Source of the DNA: Nodosilinea sp. FACHB-131
Lineage (GTDB): Bacteria; Cyanobacteriota; Cyanobacteriia; Phormidesmidales; Phormidesmidaceae
Assembly (NCBI RefSeq): GCF_014695395.1
Contig: NZ_JACJOF010000024.1
Span: 52,085-116,084 of the forward strand
Length of the DNA: 64,000 bases
Reading direction: 5' to 3'
Shown here: one piece after another, positions 35,093 through 44,150 of the stretch
Numbering within the stretch: the first letter of the stretch is position 1
Layout: each line of letters begins with the position of its first letter
The notes under the pieces: generated by a model
Told to the model about the DNA's origin: nothing
Database searches by the model: none
The model's input: only the letters and a program-made list of their open reading frames with translations
Program-made: the position numbers and the translations under genes

Positions 35093-36040
35093 ATGGCGCT
35101 GGAAACGGTAGAGCAAGCCCAGGTTTTGACCCTAGAAAATGCTGACATTAGGCTAACGATTCGCCCCGACCTAGGAGGGCGGATCGACCAGCTAGAAGAT
35201 TTGCAAACAGGGCATGCCTGGCTCTGGCACCCAGCTGACTACGCGCCTGGAGCAACGCGATCGCTGCCCGTCGGAGCCTGCTTTGACGACCAGTGGACGG
35301 GCGGTTGGGATGAGGTGTTTCCTAACGATGCCGCTGGAGCGTTTCAGGGGAGAAATCTGGCCGACCACGGCGAGCTGTGGTCGCAGCAATGGCAGGTTTT
35401 GGACAGCTCACCCCTCAGCCTAAAATTGGGGTACCAGTGCCAAACCGTGCCCATATGGGTCGAAAAAACGATTCAGATCGATGCCCAGCAACCCGAGGCC
35501 AGCCTGGTTTACTCGTTTCAAAATCAGTCTGAGACCGAGATTCCGTTTTTGTTTAAGCACCACGCCGCGATCGCGATCGAAGCTGGTGATGAGATTTTAC
35601 TGCCCGACTGTTGGGTAGAACCGGCGTTTTCGGAGTTCAGCAAAATCATCGGCCAGCCGGGCAAAACGCGCTTTCCTCAGGCGATCGGCACCAGCGGCGA
35701 AGCGGTCGATTTGCGGATTGTGCCGCCGCCCTCGTCTCAGCTGCAAGAGTTTTACTATACGTCTGAGCTATCGCAGGGGTTTTGCGGTATTCGTCATCGG
35801 CGCAGCCAATCGTCTTTGCTGATGACGTTTGATCAAACCGATTTTCCCTACGTGTGGATGTTTCAAAGCTATGGCGGGTGGCAAGGCCACTATGTGGTGG
35901 TGGTAGAACCCTGCACCACCCTGCCCTCCGATCTAGAAGAGGCCTGTCGCAATGGCACAGCGGCTGTGCTAAAACCCCAGGAGCAGCAGCGCCGCCGGCT
36001 CACCGTGCAGCTACAGCGCGAGAATGGGCATGAACCCTAG
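35093..36040 (+). CDS. Aldose-1-epimerase/galactose-mutarotase-like protein
   Basis: About 315 residues from ATG 35093; an upstream in-frame ATG at 35057 adds 12 residues. It has the beta-rich supersandwich pattern of the galactose-mutarotase superfamily (LENADIRLTIRPDLGGRIDQLED, then WDEVFPNDAAGAFQG and FLFKHHAAIAI). The His-His pair in KHHAAI and the Glu near VVVVEPC lie where catalytic residues are expected. It could interconvert sugar anomers or act on hexose-6-phosphates. It is separate from the phn operon by 110 bp, so linkage is doubtful. Confidence 0.75.
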   Translation: MALETVEQAQVLTLENADIRLTIRPDLGGRIDQLEDLQTGHAWLWHPADYAPGATRSLPVGACFDDQWTGGWDEVFPNDAAGAFQGRNLADHGELWSQQWQVLDSSPLSLKLGYQCQTVPIWVEKTIQIDAQQPEASLVYSFQNQSETEIPFLFKHHAAIAIEAGDEILLPDCWVEPAFSEFSKIIGQPGKTRFPQAIGTSGEAVDLRIVPPPSSQLQEFYYTSELSQGFCGIRHRRSQSSLLMTFDQTDFPYVWMFQSYGGWQGHYVVVVEPCTTLPSDLEEACRNGTAAVLKPQEQQRRRLTVQLQRENGHEP

Positions 36041-36118
36041 CGGCATGAACTGAGATAATGCCCGTGCTGCGATTTGCGGCCATTTTATTACAGGCTACAA
36101 TCGCCCAGAGGTTTCAAA

Positions 36119-36406
36119 ATGCCCCTACCTGTCATCATCAACGGCCTGGTATGCGTGGCGGGAACCATCCTTGGTGCTCTATTGGCTGTCGCGAGCGTTA
36201 TTAGCATTGCGAACATGAAGGTGCCTTGGGTCGACTTACTCTTGGTCGCGGCGCTGCTGGTTCCCGTCATGTTCACCGTATCGGGGATCGGTGTGGGGAT
36301 AGCGTATGGCCGGACGCCGCCAGGGGTTGTCTACGGACTGATCGCATTACCGTGGCTCTACGGCACAGGCTTTGTGCTGCTGATGCTCAGATCTTTTGAG
36401 GGGTAA
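36119..36406 (+). CDS. Small three-helix membrane protein
   Basis: 95 residues from ATG 36119; upstream codons to 36074 are not typical. Three hydrophobic segments (IINGLVCVAGTILGALLAVASVISI, VDLLLVAALLVPVMFTVSGIGVGI and VVYGLIALPWLYGTGFVLLML) leave only short polar loops. No family recognised. It lies 78 bp after the mutarotase gene on the same strand. Function unknown. Confidence 0.6.
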   Translation: MPLPVIINGLVCVAGTILGALLAVASVISIANMKVPWVDLLLVAALLVPVMFTVSGIGVGIAYGRTPPGVVYGLIALPWLYGTGFVLLMLRSFEG

Positions 36407-36785
36407 CGCCCTTGCTAGCGTTCGGTTGCTAACTCAAAGACCGGTCCCTGCTGCCAGCCAGCCGTTTTTTTTGCCCCGTAGACAAGACCACGGTTCTAGG
36501 CTTCGATAGATTTGCTTACCCCAAATAGTTCACAGCTTTAAAGATTGAGTGAAGTAGCCCGTTCCGAGCCGATCGCTTGAAACTTCTGAATTGTGGGGAA
36601 CATCTATCTAGGCAGACCTAATTATTCGTAGGGTGCGTCACCGCCACGGATGACACACCGAGGGTGACCCTAGCAGTGCGTGGGCATTGGCTTCGGGCCG
36701 GCATTGCTCATTGCCACAACACCTGCATCGTTTAATGAAGGCTTTTTACTCATACAAGTAGCCAAACTTCTGGGAATTAAGCGCA
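36407..36785. other. Intergenic region with a short interspersed repeat
   Basis: About 380 bp. A GTAGGGTGCGTCA...TGACACACC palindrome-like unit begins near 36629; this is a repeat type often found between cyanobacterial genes. No gene seen. Confidence 0.45.
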
Positions 36786-37853
36786 ATGCGTAGAGCGGTG
36801 TTATTTCTATCGAGATTTCTGGCCAGTTTATGGATAGCGCTGGCCAGTGCTTTTCTATTTCTGCTTCTGGCTAATGCTCCAAGTGTACCTAGCACCACAC
36901 CTTTTGCCAGTGCATCAATCAAAGGCGAAGACAGCGCTGTTGTTCACTTGCCCAATAAGAGTTTTACCTGCACAGAAACAGAACAGCAATTTCAGTGCCA
37001 AACAAAAATTCAAAATCGTTCGCTAGATCTTAGCTTAACTAAAGGAAGCGATGGTCAATATTACTTCAGTGATTGTCGTGCTTTGTACGATGGGCGATCG
37101 GTTAACTGTCAAAGGACAGGGCAAACCTATGCCCCTGTATTGTCAGATATCTATGAGATTACCGGTCTAGGGTTAAACTCTCAGCAACTACAGGCTGTCA
37201 AGCAAGACTATTGGGGCATTAATGCCCTCATGCAGTTGGGTGAGCTGCGTTTAATGTGGATTAGCGCGGCACTGTCTATTGGAGCAGGCATTATTGCTGC
37301 TTTTTCAACCTGGGTGAAACCAGGGAAATTGAGCAAAGCTTTTACAAGCCTTGCCTGCGGATTTGGCGTGTATCACTTAGTTTGGGGTTTACTCGGTGGT
37401 GTTCAGTACGACTTAGTAATACCGTACGGGTTTACGCCTGACACTTGGGGTTGGGTTGTCAATGGAGGAGCGATCCTTTTAGGTGCCGGAACGGCTCTCG
37501 CTACCGCTTTTCTGCTCTGGAAAAGACTGAATCAATTCACCAGAATACTAATTAGCATTAGTATCAGTGCCGGAATTTTTAGCCTCTGCTGGCGGTCTTT
37601 GATGTGGAATTCAAACCACGTGCTCTCTTTCCTAGGTTTATCAGACAATGCCTTGGTGCAGCAGGGGTATCCACTGATGTGGCTGGCTACAGCCATTTCG
37701 ATTGTTCTAGCAGTTACCGCTGCTATTTTACTTAAGCTATACACCAATCAATCCATTAGAAAATTTCTCTCCCTGGGCAGCGGCATTGGTTCAGTAGCTC
37801 TGACCACAAGCCTTTTCCTGTTCGTTATGTTGAATCTGGGTTACGCAGATTAA
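36786..37853 (+). CDS. Polytopic membrane protein with Cys-rich outer loop, paralogue 2
   Basis: 355 residues, collinear with the protein at 25502-26569 over the whole length: MRRAVLFLSRF, CTETEQQFQCQ, DCRALYDGRSVNC, YWGINALMQLGE, ACGFGVYHLVW, IPYGFTPDTW, SIRKFLSLGSG and ending LGYAD. One N-terminal helix, an extracytoplasmic loop with four conserved Cys, then about six helices. Conservation of the Cys and of the YWGIN and GFTPD/GLTPD motifs marks likely functional positions. The copy is less GC-rich than its neighbours. I do not recognise the family. Confidence 0.75.
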   Translation: MRRAVLFLSRFLASLWIALASAFLFLLLANAPSVPSTTPFASASIKGEDSAVVHLPNKSFTCTETEQQFQCQTKIQNRSLDLSLTKGSDGQYYFSDCRALYDGRSVNCQRTGQTYAPVLSDIYEITGLGLNSQQLQAVKQDYWGINALMQLGELRLMWISAALSIGAGIIAAFSTWVKPGKLSKAFTSLACGFGVYHLVWGLLGGVQYDLVIPYGFTPDTWGWVVNGGAILLGAGTALATAFLLWKRLNQFTRILISISISAGIFSLCWRSLMWNSNHVLSFLGLSDNALVQQGYPLMWLATAISIVLAVTAAILLKLYTNQSIRKFLSLGSGIGSVALTTSLFLFVMLNLGYAD

Positions 37854-37941
37854 GATGCCCGCTCAAACACCTTATTGGAGTAGATGAACGATTTGTGGGG
37901 TTGCTGATACAGGTATAAGTTTAAAAAAATAATCGCGCGTG

Positions 37942-37993
37942 CAGGGGCGAACACCCGTTCGCCCCTACTCAAATTCGCGCCTCAATTCAGCAA
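37942..37993. repeat. Interspersed hairpin repeat, copy 2 (partner at 8055-8107)
   Basis: The palindrome GGGGCGAACACCCGTTCGCCCC is followed by CTCAAATTCGCGCCTCAATTCAGCAA, matching the repeat at 8055 in order and spacing. It lies 88 bp past the preceding stop codon. Confidence 0.7.
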
Positions 37994-38054
37994 CGTCATT
38001 GACGCAGTTGCAAGGGTTTGCACGTCGGGTCAGCTAACCAGGAAATAGTTGGGC

Positions 38055-39125
38055 TTAGCTGAGAGGTGCAGTCTGCAGCGATGGCTCTACTGCGCTGGCC
38101 AGTTTCCGCAGCATGGCGGCAGTAGTGTCAAAGTCAACGCAGGCATCGGTGATGCTCTGGCCGTAGGTGAGCTGCCGCAAATTGTCGGGAATAGATTGAC
38201 TGCCTGCCTTCAGGTGACTTTCAATCATCACTCCGAGAATGTGGCGTGAGCCGTCGCGCACCTGAGCGGCAATGTCATCCAGCACATTGGTTTGGCGATT
38301 GTGGTCTTTGTTGGCGTTGGCGTGGCTGCAATCGACCATCATGCGATGGTTGAGCTTGAGCTTGGCCATTTCTTCGGCGGCTTTGACCACATGGTCGGCG
38401 CTAAAGTTGGGGCCATCTTTGCCGCCTCGCAGCACCAGATGCCCGTCAGGATTGCCAGTCGTGGTGACAATGCTGGCCAAACCGCTCTGATTAATGCCCA
38501 AAAAGTGGTGGGGACGGCTGGCGGCAACCATGGCATTCATCGCGGCTTGCAGGCTGCCGTCGGTGCTGTTCTTAAAGCCAATGGGCATCGAAAGGCCCGA
38601 GGCCATCTCGCGGTGGGTCTGGCTCTCCGTGGTGCGAGCGCCGATCGCCGTCCAAGCAATCAGGTCGGCAATATACTGCGGCGTCACCGGGTCGAGCAGC
38701 TCGGTGGCGGCGGGCAACCCCAGGTGAGCTAGGTCGAGCAGCAACTTGCGGGCCAGGCGCAGGCCGGTGTTGATGTCGTAGCTGCCGTCAAGGTGGGGAT
38801 CGTTGATTAGACCCTTCCAGCCGACGTTGGTGCGGGGCTTCTCAAAGTAGACCCGCATGATGATTTCGAGCTGACCCGACAGCTCGTGGCGCAGGTTGAC
38901 CAGCTTTTGGCCATACTCATAGGCGGCGTCAATGTCGTGCACTGAGCAGGGGCCGACGATGACGAGCAGGCGACGGTCTTCGTTGTAGAGAATGTGGCGA
39001 ATGCGATCGCGCGCCTCAGCCACTAGCGTTGCCGCCTCTGCCGACATCGGAAACTCGTGGTGCAGCAGCGCTGGGCTGACTAGAGGGCGAGTCTCAACAA
39101 CGTGAAGATCCTGGGTTTGGTGCAT
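38055..39125 (-). CDS. aroG: 3-deoxy-7-phosphoheptulonate synthase (DAHP synthase, type I)
   Basis: First enzyme of the shikimate pathway; condenses PEP and erythrose-4-phosphate. The 356 residues match the AroF/AroG/AroH type: IVGPCSVHDIDAA, MRVYFEKPRTNVGWKGLINDP, LPAATELLDPVTPQYIADLIAWTAIGARTTESQTHREMASGLSMPIGFKN, GLASIVTTTGN, DCSHANANKDH and VMIESHLKAG. The metal ligands (Cys of GPCS, His of SHAN, Glu of MIES) are present. Which aromatic amino acid inhibits it cannot be told. The exact isoenzyme letter is uncertain. Transcription is probably single-gene. Confidence 0.95.
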   Translation of the reverse strand: MHQTQDLHVVETRPLVSPALLHHEFPMSAEAATLVAEARDRIRHILYNEDRRLLVIVGPCSVHDIDAAYEYGQKLVNLRHELSGQLEIIMRVYFEKPRTNVGWKGLINDPHLDGSYDINTGLRLARKLLLDLAHLGLPAATELLDPVTPQYIADLIAWTAIGARTTESQTHREMASGLSMPIGFKNSTDGSLQAAMNAMVAASRPHHFLGINQSGLASIVTTTGNPDGHLVLRGGKDGPNFSADHVVKAAEEMAKLKLNHRMMVDCSHANANKDHNRQTNVLDDIAAQVRDGSRHILGVMIESHLKAGSQSIPDNLRQLTYGQSITDACVDFDTTAAMLRKLASAVEPSLQTAPLS

Positions 39126-39224
39126 TGAATTTTTGGCCTAATAAATATCGGCTCCACCCCGGAGCCGCCAATAAAATGGTAGCTTACCTTACCTCCAGAG
39201 GAGTTATGACCCGCACATGAGTTC

Positions 39225-39725
39225 TTAACCGACCGTGATTTCAGCCGGTGCTTCAGCGGGAGAGCCTAGGGGCGGCAGCATCTCGATTTCGGCACTGTTA
39301 TAGAGCACCATCGTAGTGGAGGCGTTTTCTTCAAAGCCAATGCGCTTGTAGAACCCCTGCTGGTGGGTTGTCATCAGGTACACTCGCTCGACCCGGCTCA
39401 TGTGGGGGTGAGCCACCAAGGTTTCCACTAGCCTGCGGCCCAGCCCGCCGCCCTGGTAGTCGGGCGAGATCACCACATCCCAGATGGTGGCCCGAAACAC
39501 CCCATCGGAGGTAGCGCGGGCAAAGCCAATTAGCGCAGCGCCATCCCAGGCGGTAACAACGGGGTAGCTATGGGCGATCGCCGTTTCCATATCCTCCCGC
39601 GTGCGATCTTTGGCCCAAAACGCCGCTGTCTGAAACAGCTTCACTAACTGGTCTAAATCAGCGGTAGAAAACTGCTCAGCGTACTTAAACTGAATAGCGC
39701 TGCAATCCATCGACAACCTGCTCAC
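39225..39725 (-). CDS. GNAT acetyltransferase of the plastid/cyanobacterial SNAT-like group
   Basis: 166 residues; an ATG 15 bp inside gives MDCSAIQFKYAEQF, which may be the true start. The CoA-binding loop is DVVISPDYQGGGLGRRLVETL (Q/R-x-x-G-x-G). The combination ATSDGVFRATIWDVVISPDYQG and FYKRIGFEEN closely resembles plant-chloroplast and cyanobacterial arylalkylamine (serotonin) N-acetyltransferase-like proteins, which also act as protein acetyltransferases. The substrate here is not proven. A hairpin lies about 55 bp upstream. Confidence 0.85.
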   Translation of the reverse strand: MSRLSMDCSAIQFKYAEQFSTADLDQLVKLFQTAAFWAKDRTREDMETAIAHSYPVVTAWDGAALIGFARATSDGVFRATIWDVVISPDYQGGGLGRRLVETLVAHPHMSRVERVYLMTTHQQGFYKRIGFEENASTTMVLYNSAEIEMLPPLGSPAEAPAEITVG

Positions 39726-40099
39726 ATCCCAACTAGGGCTAAGGTTCAGTGGGTTAGCTTAATCGCAAAAAATATGCCGGTTCTATCGCTTAGCTAGCGA
39801 AGAACCCCTCTGCCAGGGTAGACAACTCACAGCAGAATCAAGATCTACCGGCTTATATATTTGCGGGAGCAAAGTCGAGGGTGCGCCCAGCGCTATGCTC
39901 TTCAGACAGAATAAACAGAATTTTTGAATAACGGTATACCAAAACTCGAATTCTGTTGACATTGCCAAGAAGCTCTGACAACGGTATGCAGAAGGGGTTT
40001 CGGGAACGGTTCAAGGTTTAGGGTTCAAGGTATAGGGGTACTCCTTAAACCCTGAACCTTAGACCCTAGACCTTACACCCCGTAACCTAAATCCCTCAA
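39726..40099. other. Intergenic region with a hairpin and repeat copy B
   Basis: No gene supported. A hairpin at 39779-39806 (GGTTCT-A-TCGCT, TAGCT loop, AGCGA-AGAACC) is followed, on the minus strand, by CATATTTTTTG. It may therefore terminate a minus-strand transcript coming from the CPBP gene. The repeat described next fills 40007-40097. Confidence 0.5.
40007..40097. repeat. Palindromic 3'-flank repeat, copy B
   Basis: Units GGTTCAAGGTTTAGGGTTC, then AAGGTATAGGGG, then the opposite arm CTTAAACCCTGAACCTTAG and ACCCTAGACCTTACACCCC. The arms can pair over about 30 bases. It sits directly after the stop of the CPBP gene, as copies A and C do after their genes. Confidence 0.7.
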
Positions 40100-40708
40100 T
40101 CACGCCGTTGTGCTTTGCTGACGCAGCTTCCACACGATGCTAGAGACCAGATTCGTCACCGTATGGGCCACGATCGGCACGAGCAGGTTACCTGTCAGCA
40201 CCGCTCCGATCGCCAGCACCAGACCAATGGCCGTGGCCCACACTACGTAGGTCCACTGCTGCAAACTGCTCAGGTGCAGCACCCCAAAGCTGGCCGCTGA
40301 TACGACGATGCCCAGGGTGTTCATGCCGATAGCAGGTAGCATCACTCCTCGAAACAGTAGTTCTTCGCTTAGCCCTGGCAGTAACCCCAGCCAGATTAGG
40401 TCGGGCCACTGCAAGGGCTGAAGCACCAGAGTCAGGTAGGTATCCGCGCTTTGGCGGTAGGCGGGCCACAGGCGATAGACCACGCCGCTGGCCAGGGTGA
40501 TTGCTAACCCCAATCCCACTCCCAGCAGACCATCTGTCCAAGACAGCTGCACCGGCATTAGTTCTGCTGGGTCAAAGTATAGCCAGGCTTTAGAAATCAG
40601 CAGCAGCACCACCGCTGTTACGCCCATCGCCACCAGCACCTGCACTCGGGTTAGGGGCTCAAGCTGGGGATCGGGCTGCGGGTCTGAGTTTGGGGGCGGC
40701 TGGGTCAC
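40100..40708 (-). CDS. CPBP-family intramembrane metalloprotease
   Basis: 202 residues. After a Pro/Asp-rich cytoplasmic N-terminus come about five to six helices. The CPBP (Abi/Rce1-like) motifs are present: motif 1 GLSEELLFRG with the paired Glu and Arg, motif 2 around ASFGVLHLS with His, and motif 3 VPIVAHTVTNL with His and Asn. Such proteases cleave within membranes, and some act in maturation or immunity of bacteriocins. In cyanobacteria the substrates are mostly unknown. Single gene, followed by repeat copy B. Confidence 0.9.
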   Translation of the reverse strand: MTQPPPNSDPQPDPQLEPLTRVQVLVAMGVTAVVLLLISKAWLYFDPAELMPVQLSWTDGLLGVGLGLAITLASGVVYRLWPAYRQSADTYLTLVLQPLQWPDLIWLGLLPGLSEELLFRGVMLPAIGMNTLGIVVSAASFGVLHLSSLQQWTYVVWATAIGLVLAIGAVLTGNLLVPIVAHTVTNLVSSIVWKLRQQSTTA

Positions 40709-40929
40709 AGAGATCTCAATGCTGAGGGCATTGTTATCTTAACGAAGCGATCGCAGAAACTCGTTTTAATTGATCGGCCACAGGACAGGTAGCTCGCCCA
40801 AAAGGACGCAGGAAGCAAGACGGAGCAAAGAATGGAATGTGCTCCATAGCTTACGGGTTTCATTCTGCTGTATACGGGCGATCGCGGAATGGCTTTCTTT
40901 CACTGTTGCGGATGCGAGGCGCTTCACAG

Positions 40930-43101
40930 CTATGAGTTAGGGTCTGTAAGATCTTCACTATCCTGGGCGGACGGCGTTTTGATGAAGGGCCAGGTGAAGT
41001 AAAAGGTCGCCCCTTCGCCCACCGACGAGGTGAGCCACACACGGCCATTTTCGGCTTCGACGATTTTTTTGACCACCGCCAGGCCGACGCCAGTGCTTTC
41101 AAAGTCGTCGCGGGCCTTAAGAGTTTGAAAGATGGTAAAAATTTTGTCGTGATATTGAGGGGCGATGCCGGGGCCGTCGTCAGCGATGGCAAACTCGAGC
41201 CATTGGCCCTGGTCTTGCCAGGTGATGCGCACGGTGCCGCGATTGCCCTCTGGACAGACTTCGCCAGCGCAGTGATGGTGCTTGATGGCGTTGTTGATCA
41301 AGTTGGCAAACACTTGCCCTAGAGCTGTTTTGTGGCTGTAGAGGGTGGGCAGATCGGTTGGCACCTCCACCCGAAACTGCTCCGGCGGGTCGAGGGAATC
41401 GATCACGTTGTCTAGCAGAAGGTTGAGGTCTACGGCTACCATGCTGCGCTGACGACGGCCCACCCGCGAGTATTCCAGCAGACCGTTAATCAGGGCCTCC
41501 ATCCGCTGGACGCGACTGCGCAGCAGGTCGAGCTGACGACGGTTTTCGGCCGGGATTTGCCCCTCTAAGTCTTCGCCGATCCAGTCGGCCAGGTTAGAGA
41601 TCGCCCGCAGCGGTGCCTTCAAGTCGTGGGAAGCCACGTAGGCAAACTGATCCAGCTCAGCGTTGCGCTGTTCTAGCATAGCGGTGGTGTGGGCCAGCAC
41701 TAGATTAGTGTTGGCCATCTCGTCAGCCCGACGCAGCAGCTCTTCTTGGGCCGCTTTGCGGTCTTCAATGTCTTCGATAATGGCAATGAACGCTAGAGGG
41801 CGGTCGGCCTCGTCGCTTTCGACCGATGCGGTAACCAGCGTCCAGAGGGGAGTACCATCCTTGCGCAGGTAGCGTTTCTCAAACTGGCAGGGGGTGTGCT
41901 CGGTGAGCAGCTGGTGGTAATAATACTCATCTTGCTGGCGATCGCCCTCATAGGTGATCGATTGAAAGGAGCGATTGATCAACTCCTCGGGCCGATAGCC
42001 CAAGATATCGCAGAACTTTTGGTTCACCTGAATCCAGTGTCCTTGCCAATCAAGGCGAGCCATGCCCACTGCCGCCTGCTCAAAGACAGCCCGAAACCGT
42101 CGTTCACTGGCTCGCAAATTGAGCTCGGCCTGCTTAGCGACCGTAATATCTTGCACGACGCCTACCAGGCGCTGGGCGCGCCCATCTTTAACCGACACCA
42201 CGCGACCATAGACGCTGACCCAGTGCCAGGTATCATCGGGCCAGTGCATGCGGTACTGCCCTACAAACTCGGTCTGGGTGGCGATCGCATCATCCACCAA
42301 CGCCTGGATTCTCGGCAAATCTTCCGGGTGCACCCGTTCAGCCCAAACCTCAGCGGTGTGGGAAACCGTGCCGGGCTCAAAGCCCATAATGCGCTCAGTC
42401 TGCGGCGACCAGACTTGAGTGTTGGTGTCGAGCTGCCAGTCCCAGGAGCCCATCTGGGCGGCGCTTAGGGCCAGATTGAGGCGCTCCGCCGTCTCCTGCA
42501 AGTTGGTAGTGGTGCTCTGTAGGGTGACGCGGGCCTGGCGCTCCTGCTCTAGCAGTGTTTCGATCTGCTGCTTCGCCTCTTCGAGCTGGGCGGTGCGACG
42601 CTGCACCCGGTCTTCTAGGGTCTGGTTAAGCTGGCGCACCTCCTGCTCGGCGGTGCGCAGGCTGGCTTCGGCCTGCTTGCGATCGCCAATCTCATCCTGT
42701 AGCGCTTGGTTTAGATCCATTAACTGCGTGGCATTGGGCAGGGCCAGCGCCAGCGGCAGCCGAGGCACCAGCTCTAACGCCGTGGCCAGCGATACCAGCG
42801 CCGTCAGAGCCTTCACCGTCCCTGACACCCAGTAGGTGGGAAACCACAGCGTCCACACCGAGAGCAGGTGGGTGGCACCGCAGGCCGCAATAAAGGTTGC
42901 AAACAGCCAAAACAAAGGTCTAAAGGGAACGTCGGGCCGCCGCTGCACAAAGTAGATTAGGGCTGCCGCAATCGTCCAGTACGACAGCGCAATCAGCGCG
43001 TCTGATAACAGGTGCAGCCACACCAGGCCAGGCTGCCACAGATAGCAGTGCCCATGGGGAATATATGGCCCCAATCGCAAAGACTGCCAGTACTCAACCA
43101 T
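40930..43101 (-). CDS. Ethylene-receptor-like sensor histidine kinase (EBD-PAS-PAS-HK)
   Basis: 723 residues. Three N-terminal helices (about 28-110) match the plant/cyanobacterial ethylene-binding domain. D34, Y41, I44, C74 and H78 keep the same spacing as D25, Y32, I35, C65 and H69 of Arabidopsis ETR1, in the motifs LSDALIALSYW, CGATH and KALTALVSLATAL. C74 and H78 should hold Cu(I). A coiled coil (about 130-185) and two PAS domains (about 190-315 and 325-450) follow. Then comes HisKA with the phospho-His near residue 490 (VASHDLKAPLR) and an HATPase (NLINNAIKH, DDGPGIA, STGVGLAVVKK). There is no GAF domain as in SynEtr1. A LuxR-type regulator is divergent next door. Confidence 0.88.
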   Translation of the reverse strand: MVEYWQSLRLGPYIPHGHCYLWQPGLVWLHLLSDALIALSYWTIAAALIYFVQRRPDVPFRPLFWLFATFIAACGATHLLSVWTLWFPTYWVSGTVKALTALVSLATALELVPRLPLALALPNATQLMDLNQALQDEIGDRKQAEASLRTAEQEVRQLNQTLEDRVQRRTAQLEEAKQQIETLLEQERQARVTLQSTTTNLQETAERLNLALSAAQMGSWDWQLDTNTQVWSPQTERIMGFEPGTVSHTAEVWAERVHPEDLPRIQALVDDAIATQTEFVGQYRMHWPDDTWHWVSVYGRVVSVKDGRAQRLVGVVQDITVAKQAELNLRASERRFRAVFEQAAVGMARLDWQGHWIQVNQKFCDILGYRPEELINRSFQSITYEGDRQQDEYYYHQLLTEHTPCQFEKRYLRKDGTPLWTLVTASVESDEADRPLAFIAIIEDIEDRKAAQEELLRRADEMANTNLVLAHTTAMLEQRNAELDQFAYVASHDLKAPLRAISNLADWIGEDLEGQIPAENRRQLDLLRSRVQRMEALINGLLEYSRVGRRQRSMVAVDLNLLLDNVIDSLDPPEQFRVEVPTDLPTLYSHKTALGQVFANLINNAIKHHHCAGEVCPEGNRGTVRITWQDQGQWLEFAIADDGPGIAPQYHDKIFTIFQTLKARDDFESTGVGLAVVKKIVEAENGRVWLTSSVGEGATFYFTWPFIKTPSAQDSEDLTDPNS

Positions 43102-43304
43102 GGCTTATCCCTATCGTGAGAAGTATTGATTTCGCAGGCGATTTTGACGCATGGCCCACTGGCCGAGCAAAGTCTGTCTGGGGATATAGCCTTTGCCCAA
43201 TCTAGGTCTGTCCAAGGGTATGTGCTGATACCCTATAGTTAGTCCATAATCATGGCACTCTGGGCGAAGACGAGCCGCCCACAACCGTTTCTAATGCCTC
43301 GTTT

Positions 43305-43310
43305 AGGAGG
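43305..43310 (+). promoter_or_regulatory. Ribosome-binding site fixing the response-regulator start
   Basis: AGGAGG lies 7 nt before ATG 43318. It selects this start over the upstream frame beginning at 43252. Confidence 0.7.
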
Positions 43311-43317
43311 CCATCTA

Positions 43318-44034
43318 ATGACAGACATTCGCATTGTACTCATTGAAGACCACGACCTTACTCGACTAGGCCTCAAGGCAGCCCTACAGAGGGTGCCCGA
43401 TATGACGGTTGTGGGCGAAGCCGCCAACGGTGCTCGCGGGTTGAGCCTGCTCGAGACCGAGCGACCCGACATCGCCATTGTCGATATTGGCTTGCCCGAC
43501 ATTGACGGCATTGAGCTAGTAGAGCGTCTGCGTCAGAGTCAGAGCGGCCTTGAGGGCACCCCGACCCGGGTGCTGATGCTCACCATGCACGACAGCGAAG
43601 CCGCAGTTATGGCTGCTTTTGCCGCCGGTGCTGACTCCTACTGCATGAAGCAGACCGAGCTTGACGACCTGATTGTGGCGGTGCGTGAGACCAACGAAGG
43701 CAACTCCTGGATTGATCCTGCCGTGGCCAGTGTGGTGCTGCGCCAGGTGCGTAAAACCCCCGCGGGGGCGATGGCCATTGGCAACCGCACTGTCTCTATC
43801 GAGGCGATCGAGCCTGAGTTTGAGCAAATTTTAGAATCCTACCCGCTGACCGAGCGTGAGCTAGAAATTCTAGAACTGATTGTGGGTGGGTGTAGCAATG
43901 CTGAGATTGCTGAGCGCTCCTACATCACCGTTGGCACGGTTAAAACCCACGTGCGCAGCATTCTCAATAAGCTAGGGGTAGACGATCGCACCAAGGCGGC
44001 TGTCCGCGCCCTGCGATCGGGGCTTGTGACCTAG
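43318..44034 (+). CDS. LuxR/NarL-type response regulator
   Basis: 238 residues from ATG 43318. A receiver domain (VLIEDHDLTRLGL, phospho-Asp in IAIVDIGLPDIDG, then MLTMHDS and K in YCMKQTE) is joined by a linker to a LuxR helix-turn-helix (LTERELEILELIVGGCSNAEIAERSYITVGTVKTHVRSILNKLG). It should be a DNA-binding output regulator activated by phosphorylation. It is divergent from the ethylene-receptor-like kinase with 216 bp between the starts, so it may be its partner (inference). The LuxR end suits a promoter-binding role. Confidence 0.92.
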   Translation: MTDIRIVLIEDHDLTRLGLKAALQRVPDMTVVGEAANGARGLSLLETERPDIAIVDIGLPDIDGIELVERLRQSQSGLEGTPTRVLMLTMHDSEAAVMAAFAAGADSYCMKQTELDDLIVAVRETNEGNSWIDPAVASVVLRQVRKTPAGAMAIGNRTVSIEAIEPEFEQILESYPLTERELEILELIVGGCSNAEIAERSYITVGTVKTHVRSILNKLGVDDRTKAAVRALRSGLVT

Positions 44035-44150
44035 GGACGCTCTCGGGCATGGCCGGTGCCTTTGGCAAACAGAGACCTGCTTCAATAGTTTCACAGTTGG
44101 CTATACCCTTGAATTAGGGCCTATAGCCAACTGTCAACCTAAAGCACTCT

